From assembly GCA_021813065.1 (NCBI GenBank), contig JAKALZ010000006.1, positions 1,399 through 17,149 on the forward strand: 15,751 nt of DNA. Reading direction: 5' to 3'. Each line of letters opens with the position of its first letter. Positions within the stretch are counted from its first letter, which is position 1. Below the pieces are notes generated by a model. It was not told the origin of the DNA. It ran no database searches and saw only the letters and a list, made by a program, of their open reading frames with translations. Origin of the DNA: a bacterium (lineage in GTDB: Bacteria > Spirochaetota > Spirochaetia > Treponematales > Rectinemataceae). Below are positions 1 to 7,487 of this stretch, piece by piece. A program made the position numbers and the translations under genes.

Positions 1-61
1 CTATCGGTTAGGACAAAAGATTCTCAATCTTTAAAGAGGGGTTCGATTCCCCTAGGGGCTA
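1..61 (+). tRNA. tRNA-Glu(CTC), 5' end cut by window
   Basis: This is the 3' part of a tRNA. The D-loop segment CGGTTAGGAC resembles glutamate tRNAs. The anticodon stem AAAGA/TCTTT encloses loop TTCTCAA (21-27), giving anticodon CTC at 23-25, which reads GAG (Glu). The T arm is AGGGG-TTCGATT-CCCCT, followed by acceptor strand AGGGGCT and discriminator A. CCA is not encoded. Roughly the first dozen bases lie outside the window, so acceptor pairing cannot be checked. Confidence 0.9.
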
Positions 62-73
62 TTTTTTATATTA

Positions 74-104
74 TAACTCGCTACAATGTAGCGAGTTATT
101 TTTT
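74..104 (+). terminator. Rho-independent terminator after tRNA-Glu
   Basis: A perfect 11-bp inverted repeat, TAACTCGCTAC / GTAGCGAGTTA, closes a 3-nt AAT loop and is followed by six T (99-104). It starts 12 bases after the tRNA and should end the tRNA transcript. Confidence 0.92.
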
Positions 105-125
105 GCTTATCGAAATCATCCTTGA

Positions 126-139
126 TATCCGCGCGGATA
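126..139. repeat. 14-bp perfect palindrome upstream of the EF-hand gene
   Basis: TATCCGCGCGGATA is a perfect palindrome in the gap between the tRNA terminator and the gene starting at 239. It could be an operator for that gene. No confident promoter was found in 105-238; TACAAT at 190-195 is a possible -10 with a poor -35. The site may also be chance in GC-rich DNA. Confidence 0.3.
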
Positions 140-238
140 GCCGCCTGATTCTCTATATCAGCTCTCTCGCTTCCAACGCCGTTCGGCATTACAATCAGCG
201 CAAGAATATTGAGAATATCGATTTTAAGGGGGACGTAC

Positions 239-2350
239 ATGGCGGACAAAACCCATACATGGAGATTCAGGCGAATCGGCGGCATGGATCAGGTAGTCCT
301 CAAAACCGGCGACGACATCGCGGCGCTCACGGAGCTGGATCCCAAACTATGGGTAGCCCTCGCGATGCCGACTTCGCAGCACCAGTGTCGTGAGACTCTG
401 GCGCTCCTCGATATAGATAACGACGGCAAGGTGCGGGTGCCCGAACTGCTACGCGCGATAGCCAGATGCCAAGAAGCCTTCTCGAACCTCGACGTGCTCT
501 TCGATGAGACGAGCGCGATTAGCATGGAAATGCCGCGGAACGAAAACCTTCGGACGAGCTGCGCGTACGCCGCGGAGCTCGCTGGGGTTAGTGCCGATAG
601 TGTCGACCTCAAGACTGTCGAACTCGCCTCATCTCGCTACAGCGGGAAACCGTTTAATGGCGATGGCGTCATCGTTCCTGGATCCTCTGTGGACGAAGCG
701 CGTGCATCCTCGATTTCGATGATCATCGGCGCGGGATATCAGACTCAGGACAGCTCAGGCGCGCCGGGTCTGAGCCAAGCGAATCTCGAAGCGTTTACGG
801 CCGACGCGAAGGCATTTCTCGCCTGGTCAGACGCAGGTGCGGCACTCTTGAAAAGCTTGCCTGATATTCGTTTCGACGCTGTTCTCCCCGCATATCAGGC
901 GATAGCCCCCGCAATCGATGACTATTTCCGTAGATGCGCGGTGCTTGGCCTCGCTGGCAATCAAGAGGCGCTCAAAGATCTTTCAGCCCAGATGGCCGCG
1001 ATACTCGCCGCTCCCCCCTCAGAGGGCGACGCATCGCTCCAGAAGCTGCCGCTGGCGCTTCCTCGCGCCGACGGGCTGCTCCCCCTCGACGCCGCGTTCA
1101 ATCCGCTCTTCTCGGATGCGGCCGCCATTCTCTTCAGTGCCCTCAAAACACCGTACGCGCTCGGATCGACGATCGACAGAAGCGCCTGGGCCGCGCTCGC
1201 GGCGGATATGGACCGCTATGCCGACTGGATTTCTCAGCGCCCCAACAGCGGCGCCGGGAATCTCTCCAAAGAAGCGCTCTTCTCCACACTCACAGAGACC
1301 ACCATCGACGCCATTAGGGCGCTCATTGAAAAGGATCTCGCGGAAGCTCCCCGCGCGCAGGGTTTGCGCGAGCTTCGCGATATTCTGATCCTTAAGCGCG
1401 ATCTTTTGAAGGTTCTAAGGAATTTCGTGTCTATGGATGAGTTCTACGGGCGGCACAAGGGTCTCTTCCAGAGCGGCCGGCTTTATATCGATGGACGCGA
1501 ACTGGAGCTCTGCCTCGAAGTGCGAAATCCAGCCGCGCACGCTACCCTCGCGGGCTTTTCGGCGATCTGTCTCCTCTACTGCGATATCGCGCGCACCTCT
1601 GGGGAAAAGGCATCGATCGTCGCCGCGCTCACCGCGGGTGCCGCGGATCGCGTCTATGCCGGACGCAACGGCATCTACTTCGATGAAGATGGGAAAGACT
1701 GGAACGCGACAATCACTAAGGTCGTGATTCAGCCAGTGAGTATACGAGAAGCTTTCTTGAGCCCCTACAAGTGGCTCGCGCGCACCATCGAAGAACTCGC
1801 GGCCAAGCGTGCGGGAGCCGCTGAGGCGAATCGCCAAAATCAATTGAAGGATATCGCCCAGAAAACCGTGGAGCAACCTACGAAAACCGCTCAAGCCGTC
1901 GAGCAGGTCGTGCCGAAGAAGATCGACGTCGGCACCGTCGCGGCGATAGGCGTCGCGTTGGGCAGCATTGGGGCTATGATTACAAGCATTCTCGGCCTCT
2001 TCATCGGAATGGGCGTTTGGATGCCGATCGGTTTTGTCGCGGTGTTTCTCCTCATCTCGGGCCCCTCGATGATTCTCGCGGCGATCAAACTCCGCAGGCG
2101 AGACTTGAGCCCGCTCTTGAACGCGGAGGGCTGGGCGATCAATGGCAGTTTGAAGCTCAATATCCCCTTCGGCGTGACATTGAGTCACCTCGCGCAGTTG
2201 CCTCCGAACTCGATTCGAACGATGAACGACCCCTACGCTCCGAAGAGAAAACCCTGGGGTCTCTATATCGCCGCGCTCATCGTCGCGCTCCTCGCGGTCG
2301 CGTGGCTGCTGGGTTGGCTCAAGCCAGTCATCGCCCTCTTCGCGCGATAG
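239..2350 (+). CDS. Conserved hypothetical EF-hand membrane protein
   Basis: The protein has 703 residues and I cannot name a function. The ATG at 239 is chosen because AAGGGGG (226-232) lies 6 bases upstream; an in-frame ATG at 209 lacks such a site. The N-terminus is basic and aromatic (WRFRRIGG), with no signal peptide. Residues 58-69 (DIDNDGKVRVPE) form a textbook EF-hand loop, with D at 1, 3 and 5, G at 6, a hydrophobic residue at 8 and E at 12, between helix-like flanks. This implies Ca2+ binding at a single motif. Residues 70-520 look soluble and mostly helical. A charged helical linker (about 525-560) leads to two hydrophobic segments (about 566-592 and 595-617), and a last one lies near 676-695. 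The bulk is therefore probably cytoplasmic and tethered at its C-terminus. Large EF-hand proteins of this shape exist in other bacteria without known function, from memory. The gene ends with TAG. Confidence 0.85.
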   Translation: MADKTHTWRFRRIGGMDQVVLKTGDDIAALTELDPKLWVALAMPTSQHQCRETLALLDIDNDGKVRVPELLRAIARCQEAFSNLDVLFDETSAISMEMPRNENLRTSCAYAAELAGVSADSVDLKTVELASSRYSGKPFNGDGVIVPGSSVDEARASSISMIIGAGYQTQDSSGAPGLSQANLEAFTADAKAFLAWSDAGAALLKSLPDIRFDAVLPAYQAIAPAIDDYFRRCAVLGLAGNQEALKDLSAQMAAILAAPPSEGDASLQKLPLALPRADGLLPLDAAFNPLFSDAAAILFSALKTPYALGSTIDRSAWAALAADMDRYADWISQRPNSGAGNLSKEALFSTLTETTIDAIRALIEKDLAEAPRAQGLRELRDILILKRDLLKVLRNFVSMDEFYGRHKGLFQSGRLYIDGRELELCLEVRNPAAHATLAGFSAICLLYCDIARTSGEKASIVAALTAGAADRVYAGRNGIYFDEDGKDWNATITKVVIQPVSIREAFLSPYKWLARTIEELAAKRAGAAEANRQNQLKDIAQKTVEQPTKTAQAVEQVVPKKIDVGTVAAIGVALGSIGAMITSILGLFIGMGVWMPIGFVAVFLLISGPSMILAAIKLRRRDLSPLLNAEGWAINGSLKLNIPFGVTLSHLAQLPPNSIRTMNDPYAPKRKPWGLYIAALIVALLAVAWLLGWLKPVIALFAR

Positions 2351-2354
2351 TCAC

Positions 2355-2382
2355 TTGACGGCGCGAGGAATCAACCTATATT
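2355..2382 (+). promoter_or_regulatory. Sigma-70-type promoter of the B12 receptor gene
   Basis: TTGACG (2355-2360) and TATATT (2377-2382) are separated by 16 bp. Initiation would fall near 2389, just before the riboswitch P1 stem at 2391, as expected for a riboswitch leader. Confidence 0.65.
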
Positions 2383-2390
2383 CTGAGTCC

Positions 2391-2556
2391 GCTCCAGGGG
2401 CCAGAGGAATGCGGTGCGAATCCGCAGCGGTCCCGCCACTGTAACCGGGGATGCCCCAGCATGCGGAGGTTTTTTCTCCGCGGCCATTGCGGCTCTATGC
2501 CGTGAGAAGGCGCTGCGCGCGCAGGAGATCCGGAAGCCAGGATACCGCTCTGGGGC
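2391..2556 (+). ncRNA. Cobalamin (AdoCbl-type) riboswitch aptamer
   Basis: The conserved core is present: a GGAAT...GGTGCGAATCCGC segment, then GC-G-TCCCGCCACTGTAACCGG, and near the 3' side the B12 box AAGCCAGGATACC (2534-2546). P1 can form from GCTCCAG (2391-2397) and CTGGGGC (2550-2556). A peripheral hairpin GCGGAG/CTCCGC lies between the two halves. It precedes a TonB-dependent receptor gene, so it should lower that receptor's expression when cobalamin is plentiful. Confidence 0.95.
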
Positions 2557-2683
2557 ACGTCCAACCTATGTTTGGGCGAAACTTCGAGGTTTGAGGATCT
2601 AATCGTGCGCGGTTCCCCACGATCGAACGCTTGGGCGCCCCTCTCTCAGCGGCTCCTCGCGTCACCATCGCAATCAAGATTCT

Positions 2684-2737
2684 CCTCTGTGCATCGCGCG
2701 GCTCTTCTACCTCGAACACAATCGCGTTGCACGGAGG
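2684..2737 (+). promoter_or_regulatory. Putative ribosome-binding-site sequestering helix of the riboswitch
   Basis: CCTCTGTGCA (2684-2693) pairs with TGCACGGAGG (2728-2737) over 10 bp including one G-U pair. After one T-T mismatch, CGCG (2695-2698) pairs with CGCG (2723-2726). The helix buries the GGAGG (2733-2737) that serves the ATG at 2744. No rho-independent terminator is visible between the aptamer and the gene, so translational control is the better reading. A further 8-bp complement, TTCGAGGT (2583-2590) with ACCTCGAA (2709-2716), involves the loop. Confidence 0.55.
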
Positions 2738-2743
2738 TATGCA

Positions 2744-4720
2744 ATGAATTCCTTTCGCGTGTCTTGGAGTGTTCGGGTTCTTGTTGTCTTGTGCCTGGTC
2801 GCGGCAGCGCCCGCGGCCTTGTGGTCGCAGAACGTTGAACTGCCTAGTGTTGTCATAGAAGGAACGCTTCCTTCGCGCGCGCTCGCCGAGGCCGCGGGCG
2901 CTACGAGCATCGATGCGTCAACAATCGCGGCTTCAGCAGCCCAAGATTTGCCCAGTCTGCTCTCTTCGGTTTCAGGAGTGCGGATCTCACCCACCGGTTC
3001 GGCAGGAGCTCTCGCGACAATATCGCTCAGAGGCTCCTCATCGAACCAGGTACTTGTCCTCGTCGATGGAGTCCGCGTTACCGACCCTTCGACAGGGCAG
3101 ACGGACCTCTCTCGCCTTGCGATCCCGCTCGATCAGATTGAGCGCATCGACGTGCAGCGTGGCGCCCTCTCGGCACAGTACGGCGCCGACGCGGTGGGCG
3201 GTGTCATTCATATTCACACAAAAGCGGGCGCCACCGCTCCCTCGGTCCAATTCTCAGTTCAAAACAGCTCATATCTGCCCCTGCCGATCACGACGGGAAG
3301 CGGAGGATCCGCGACAGTCAATCCCTTCCCCTGGCAAACACTGATCGATGGGCAGACCGCGGAATTCTCCGCGAACATGAGAAATCTGTCAGTCTGGGCT
3401 AAGGCCGACCGCGCGGCGAACGCGTATCCCTACTACGATGCGACAGGCATACGCCGACAGAGGGAAAACTCCGAACTTCTCGAAGGCTCTGGCGGAATGC
3501 AGGGTAGAGTACCGCTCGCCATCGGTGAGATCTCCGCTTCTATGAGAGGCGAATATCGTTCTCTCGGAGTCGCTGGTACGGAGAGCTGGCCAACCTTAGA
3601 GGCTCACCAAAATGACTGGCGCGCGAATGCCGCGCTTTCATTTCGCACCGATGCCCCCTTCGGCGGAGCGCTCTCTCTCGAACTGAGCCCCTACGCCCAG
3701 GTGGCCGGAATCGAGTATCGCGCCTCAAGTTCCACAGGCCCGGATACGCATACCTCGCTCAGAGCCGGCGCGGATAGTGTCTTCTCGTGGCTCGCGCCAT
3801 GGCAGGGTGAACTGAAAGGAGGAGTATCCTTCCGCTACGACAGGCTCGATTCAAGCGTCGTAAAGCTCAGCGATGGCGGCGCCCCGCAGCGTTTCTCTGG
3901 TGGAATTTTCCTAGAACCGAGGTTCGAATTTGGAAAATGGACTGCGATTCCCGCGCTGCGTTACGATGTGACGAACGATTTCCCTTCAGGGTTTTCAGCC
4001 AGTCTCGGCGTGCTTAGAGACCTGGCTGCGGGAACGGTGCTCCGGACTTCGGTATCGAGCGCGTACAGGGCGCCTTCGTTCGACGACCTCTATTGGCCGG
4101 CGGACTCGTGGACTTCAGGAAATACAAGCTTAAAGCCCGAGAGCTCTTACTCGGCGGACATCGCGATCGCCCACCGCGATACGTCAAAGAGCTGGTCGAT
4201 CGGCGCTTTTGGGCGGTACACGAAGGATATCATCCTTTGGCAGCCCGACAGTCTCGGAGTGTGGAAACCCACGAATTACGGCAACGCTCTCTATCCCGGC
4301 ATCGAAGCTGAAGCTTCCGCGAAACGGGGCGCGTGGGAATTGAGCGGCAATTACACCTTTTTATATAGCTTCACGCTGAATGGGGCACTGACGCTCGCCG
4401 ACGATGCGCGGATACCCTATGTACCAGTACACAGTGCTTCCTTGAGTGCCATTCGATCCAGTAACGGTTTCGACACGGCCTTCCTCGTGACCTATTCAAG
4501 TCTCAAATACACATCAGCCGCGAACACTGATTATCTGCCATCGACCTTCATCGCCAATATCCGCCTTAATTGGCTTTTTGGCGCGAGCACGTCGTTCGAG
4601 ATCAACTTTCAAAACTTCTTCGATGAACGTTACTACATCGTCTCAGACTACCCGATGCCTGGTTTTTCAATGTCGGCGAAGCTCACGGTGCGCATAGAGC
4701 CCAAAAGGACAACCCGATAG
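2744..4720 (+). CDS. TonB-dependent outer-membrane receptor, BtuB-like (cobalamin uptake)
   Basis: The 658-residue protein is close to the usual size of BtuB-type receptors. The ATG follows GGAGG (2733-2737) by 6 bases. A signal peptide occupies about residues 1-28, then VELPSVVIEG is a TonB-box-like stretch. The plug domain (about 45-160) has typical segments: DLPSLLSSVSGVRI, ISLRGSSSNQVLVLVDGVRV and DVQRGALSAQYGADAVGGV. The rest is aromatic-rich alternating beta sequence of a 22-strand barrel, with the family's RAPSFDDLYW and NFFDERYY segments. The last residue is R rather than the usual F. The cobalamin riboswitch upstream indicates a corrinoid substrate. No btuCDF-like genes are in view. 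TonB is encoded convergently next door. Confidence 0.93.
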   Translation: MNSFRVSWSVRVLVVLCLVAAAPAALWSQNVELPSVVIEGTLPSRALAEAAGATSIDASTIAASAAQDLPSLLSSVSGVRISPTGSAGALATISLRGSSSNQVLVLVDGVRVTDPSTGQTDLSRLAIPLDQIERIDVQRGALSAQYGADAVGGVIHIHTKAGATAPSVQFSVQNSSYLPLPITTGSGGSATVNPFPWQTLIDGQTAEFSANMRNLSVWAKADRAANAYPYYDATGIRRQRENSELLEGSGGMQGRVPLAIGEISASMRGEYRSLGVAGTESWPTLEAHQNDWRANAALSFRTDAPFGGALSLELSPYAQVAGIEYRASSSTGPDTHTSLRAGADSVFSWLAPWQGELKGGVSFRYDRLDSSVVKLSDGGAPQRFSGGIFLEPRFEFGKWTAIPALRYDVTNDFPSGFSASLGVLRDLAAGTVLRTSVSSAYRAPSFDDLYWPADSWTSGNTSLKPESSYSADIAIAHRDTSKSWSIGAFGRYTKDIILWQPDSLGVWKPTNYGNALYPGIEAEASAKRGAWELSGNYTFLYSFTLNGALTLADDARIPYVPVHSASLSAIRSSNGFDTAFLVTYSSLKYTSAANTDYLPSTFIANIRLNWLFGASTSFEINFQNFFDERYYIVSDYPMPGFSMSAKLTVRIEPKRTTR

Positions 4721-4734
4721 CACCTTCGATGTGC
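4718..4734. terminator. Weak hairpin between convergent genes
   Basis: AGCAC...GTGCT flanks a 7-nt centre just at the stop of the receptor gene and before the 3' end of the convergent tonB. The stem is only 5 bp and has no T-tract on either strand, so a terminator role is tentative. Confidence 0.2.
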
Positions 4735-4746
4735 TGACGCCCGCGA

Positions 4747-6669
4747 TTATCTCGGAATCCGGTACTCGATGGGCACTACGAGTGAGATAGGAGCAGCGAG
4801 ATGAATTTCGATAGGGAAGATGCCGCGAGCGAGCGAGAGCGCGGCCTCGTCGAGGATTGAGCTGCCTGATCGCGCTTGAAGGGTGGCGGATACCAGTCTG
4901 CCATCCTTCTCGACCGAGAGAAGGAGCGTGACCGTCCCTTCGATCTTTCTTCGAAGGGCGGCCATTGGGTACAGCTTCCGCGCGGAGAGCTCGACGAGAA
5001 CGCGCGAAGCGAGCGTCTCCGCACTGTCGTAGTGAGGAGCGTGTTCGCGCGTCGCGGAAGGTTTCTGAGCGAGCCCTTCTGCCATGGCGGCAAGAGGTAT
5101 TGGCGGTTGCGGCACAGCAGAGTCCGACGCTGGAGAAATGGCGGAAGCTCGCGCGGCATCGTGAACAGGCGGGTTGACGGAGAGCGTTGCCGAAGCGGGG
5201 ATTATGGGCTGTGACGCGGTTGTTTGAGCCAGCGCATCAGAGGAAGCCGCGAGAGTTGCCGCTGCGGTTGAGACTGCATCCTTATTTGTGGCAGCGTGCT
5301 CGGCAGCGTGGGTTTGTTCGGATGAAGAAGGCTCCACCGCAGGCGTGAGAACCTGCGAATTGGCGCTCTCCTTCGGTGGGCCGCTTACGATTTTCTCTCC
5401 TGAATTTTGAGCGCCGCCTGACTCACTCACTGAAACTATCGTGGTCACATTTGTCGCCAAAGCACCACCACTGAGTATTGAAGGTGGGTCGAGCGTCCGC
5501 GCGACACGCATTTCGCCCTTCAGATTCTCAGGGCTCAACGAAGTGTCTTCGCCCCCTCCCACGTCCGCGGGTAATGGGACAGCCGCCCCCGCACCGATCG
5601 ACGCGGTCTGATTCGAATCTTGTGCCACGCCCCGTTGATCCACCGTCGATTTCATCGAAAGGATCTCATGATTGGAAAAATAATTCTTCACCTGCGCGTT
5701 CACGGGGCTCGCCTTCGAACTCAACGACGAAGTTTCCACAGTTGAAGTTGTTGAATGTGTGGAAGTCGAACCTGGTTCGAGAGCTTGCGCGGAAGGATTT
5801 TGAGGATCTAATGACGACGGCGGCGCATACGCCTCAGGCGCCAGCGCGACAATGGATGATGCGGCACGCGGAGCGCTCTCACGCGATGGAAAAGCGCTTT
5901 CAGGTTGCGGCGGATCAGCCTGAGAGACAGGCTTAGATTCGGTCGAGACTGGGTCGAGCACGGTAGCAGCGATCGCAAAAGATTCCTTGGTCGGGCTAAG
6001 CAGATTTCGAGCGTTCTTAAAATAGTTCTGAGCGGCCGGCGCAACGTTTTGAGCAGACCGCGAAGCGTCGGAGAGCGCCGTTGAGCTCGTGATTGGCGAC
6101 GGCGGGAGCGCATTTTGCGCGGAACCGCCAACATTGGATTGAGGTGTTTCGGCGTCGGTTGATCGCGAAGATTCGCGTATGAATATTCGCGCGAGCGGCG
6201 CGGGTGCCGGCGGCGCGGCAATATCGCTCACAGAGGGCGATAACTCCGCGTCGATCGGCGGCGAGGTTTCAGGTGGCGCCACGTTTTGGGCAGACAGCAG
6301 CGCGTCGATCGGCGGCAAGGTTTCAGCTTGCGCCGCGGCAATGGATGGCTCGCCGATGAGCGCGGACCTTGGCGCGGCGGTCGCATCTTTTGAGGAGGCC
6401 TCTGACGCGTGGGTCGGCGCTCGAGCGAGCGGCGCGGCAATATCGCTCGCAGCGGGCGACAACTCCTCGTAGGTTGGCACTCGAGCGAGCTGCTCCTTCT
6501 GCTCAGCCCACGGTCCAGAGCGACTCAGCGCTACCTGAAGCATCGTAGGAACTCGCTCTTTTGGCTCTGAAACGCCGAGCGGCACAAAGAGAATCGCGGC
6601 ATGAAACGCGGCGGAACCAAGAACAGCGATAGTCCAATACCGTCGCCGCAGCGAGGCCATTTGTGTCAT
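4747..6669 (-). CDS. tonB: TonB protein with an unusually long linker
   Basis: TonB couples the inner-membrane proton gradient to outer-membrane receptors. A basic start is followed by one membrane helix (about residues 11-32) holding S19-xxx-H23, matching the Ser/His pair in the TonB anchor. The C-terminal domain (about 549-640) has the family pattern: YP at 567, GTVTLLLSVEKDG, SGSSILDEAAL and FP. Between them lie about 500 residues rich in Ala, Ser, Pro, Thr and Gln, with no obvious fold and partial repeats (SAQNVAPP, PPIDAxLS, SDIAAP, NYFxNxxxLS). At 640 residues it is more than twice the usual length. The start is fixed by the ATGA overlap with the upstream TVP38-like gene. No exbB or exbD is in the window. 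The receptor gene opposite is a likely client. Confidence 0.88.
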   Translation of the reverse strand: MTQMASLRRRYWTIAVLGSAAFHAAILFVPLGVSEPKERVPTMLQVALSRSGPWAEQKEQLARVPTYEELSPAASDIAAPLARAPTHASEASSKDATAAPRSALIGEPSIAAAQAETLPPIDALLSAQNVAPPETSPPIDAELSPSVSDIAAPPAPAPLARIFIRESSRSTDAETPQSNVGGSAQNALPPSPITSSTALSDASRSAQNVAPAAQNYFKNARNLLSPTKESFAIAATVLDPVSTESKPVSQADPPQPESAFPSRESAPRAASSIVALAPEAYAPPSSLDPQNPSAQALEPGSTSTHSTTSTVETSSLSSKASPVNAQVKNYFSNHEILSMKSTVDQRGVAQDSNQTASIGAGAAVPLPADVGGGEDTSLSPENLKGEMRVARTLDPPSILSGGALATNVTTIVSVSESGGAQNSGEKIVSGPPKESANSQVLTPAVEPSSSEQTHAAEHAATNKDAVSTAAATLAASSDALAQTTASQPIIPASATLSVNPPVHDAARASAISPASDSAVPQPPIPLAAMAEGLAQKPSATREHAPHYDSAETLASRVLVELSARKLYPMAALRRKIEGTVTLLLSVEKDGRLVSATLQARSGSSILDEAALSLARGIFPIEIHLAAPISLVVPIEYRIPR

Positions 6670-7382
6670 ACGCGCGTTCTGTCGAGGAGCTTTTTCAGAA
6701 GCGCCTCAAACCGACCTCGGAAAGCGATGAGCGCGATCATCGCGATCGCGGCGACAACAGCGACCACAATCACCACGGCGTAATTGGCCCCGTACGCCGC
6801 GCTTCCCGCGAGAGTGGTCCCGATAATGCCAGGCATCCTCGCGATCATGGAGGCTACGAGAAAGGCCGCGAAAGGCCGCGAGCCCGCCCCCGCGAAGTAA
6901 CATAGCACATCTTTGGGAATCCCGGGGATCACGAAGAGAAGTATAAGCCCCGCGAAAGTCTTGGCGTCGTCCGAGGAATTTTTCAGCTTCTCATACTGGT
7001 CGCGCTTCAGAATCGACCTGAGAAAGCTCGGCCCAAGAAATTTGCCAAGCAGAAAATTGATGGCCGACCCAAGCCCGATACCTGCGGTCGTCAGCGCGAG
7101 TCCGCCCCAGAATCCGTAAATGAACCCTCCTGAAACCTGCATCACTTCGCCGGGAATTACGAAAATGACTACCTGGAGGACCTGCAGCGCGATGAACACA
7201 AGCCAGCTGAAGGCGCCAAACGAATTCACCCATGCGCGGAGCGTGTCTCGCTTCGACAATAGGGGCGCCAGAGTTCCTCGAAGGAGAAACCCGAGCACGA
7301 GGAGCGCGAGGATCAGCGCGGGGAAGGCGAGGCTCGAGAGCGTAAGGGGCGCTTTGGCATCCTTCTGTTCTTTGTCTTCCAT
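6666..7382 (-). CDS. TVP38/TMEM64 (VTT/DedA-like) membrane protein
   Basis: The 238-residue, strongly hydrophobic protein has the two conserved VTT-domain regions: IPGEVMQVSGGFIYGFWGG (77-94), then FVIPGIPKDVLCYFAG (150-165), both re-entrant-loop signatures. Several helices surround them (about 19-35, 55-76, 90-112, 143-160, 170-195 and 200-221). Relatives are linked to lipid or ion movement in membranes, but the substrate here is unknown. The ATG has AGGA about 7 bases upstream. It is the first gene of a - strand pair and overlaps tonB by four bases (ATGA), so the two are translationally coupled. The reason for pairing with tonB is unclear. Confidence 0.87.
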   Translation of the reverse strand: MEDKEQKDAKAPLTLSSLAFPALILALLVLGFLLRGTLAPLLSKRDTLRAWVNSFGAFSWLVFIALQVLQVVIFVIPGEVMQVSGGFIYGFWGGLALTTAGIGLGSAINFLLGKFLGPSFLRSILKRDQYEKLKNSSDDAKTFAGLILLFVIPGIPKDVLCYFAGAGSRPFAAFLVASMIARMPGIIGTTLAGSAAYGANYAVVIVVAVVAAIAMIALIAFRGRFEALLKKLLDRTRV

Positions 7383-7399
7383 AATGCCGTCCTAAGATA

Positions 7400-7412
7400 G
7401 CGCAGCCTGCGC
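7400..7412. repeat. 13-bp palindrome in the divergent intergenic region
   Basis: GCGCAG-C-CTGCGC is a perfect inverted repeat 18 bases upstream of the TVP38-like start codon. It could be an operator or leader hairpin of the - strand operon. It may also be chance. Confidence 0.25.
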
Positions 7413-7423
7413 CAAAAGTACAA

Positions 7424-7444
7424 GTCGACACTCGACGTGTCGAC
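7424..7444. promoter_or_regulatory. Inverted repeat upstream of the carD promoter (possible operator)
   Basis: GTCGACAC-TCGAC-GTGTCGAC is a perfect 8-bp inverted repeat with a 5-bp spacer, ending 5 bp before the carD -35. The location suits a regulator shared by the divergent TVP38-tonB and carD-ispDF units. No T-tract follows, so it is not a terminator. Confidence 0.4.
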
Positions 7445-7449
7445 GGCTT

Positions 7450-7478
7450 TTGACTCTCTTCTCATTTTATGATATGAT
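7450..7478 (+). promoter_or_regulatory. Sigma-70-type promoter of carD-ispDF
   Basis: TTGACT (7450-7455) and TATGAT (7473-7478) are separated by 17 bp. Initiation is expected at about 7484-7488. The A of the ATG at 7488 lies 10 bases after the -10, so the message could be leaderless or nearly so. That would point to 7488 as the ancestral start of carD. Confidence 0.7.
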
Positions 7479-7487
7479 ATTGGTTCT

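Noticed and set aside
1415..2188. Long - strand open frame (257 codons) opposite the EF-hand gene
   Set aside because: Its translation is charge-rich with no recognisable domain, and it lies wholly inside a gene with a good start and coherent protein. It is a shadow of GC-rich codon use.
5808..6221. Arg/Pro/Ser-rich - strand open frame inside tonB
   Set aside because: It is the alternate-frame reading of the low-complexity TonB linker. Its composition follows from the repeat DNA and there is no start signal.
6180..6480. Repeated GC-rich blocks as a mobile element or CRISPR-like array
   Set aside because: The repeats are imperfect, unevenly spaced and in frame with the TonB linker (PPIDAxLS and SDIAAP units), so they are protein-level repeats.
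7383..7399. TATCTT (7399-7394, - strand) as -10 for the TVP38-tonB operon
   Set aside because: Transcription would begin downstream of the likely ribosome binding site AGGA, and the -35 is poor. The promoter of this operon was not identified.
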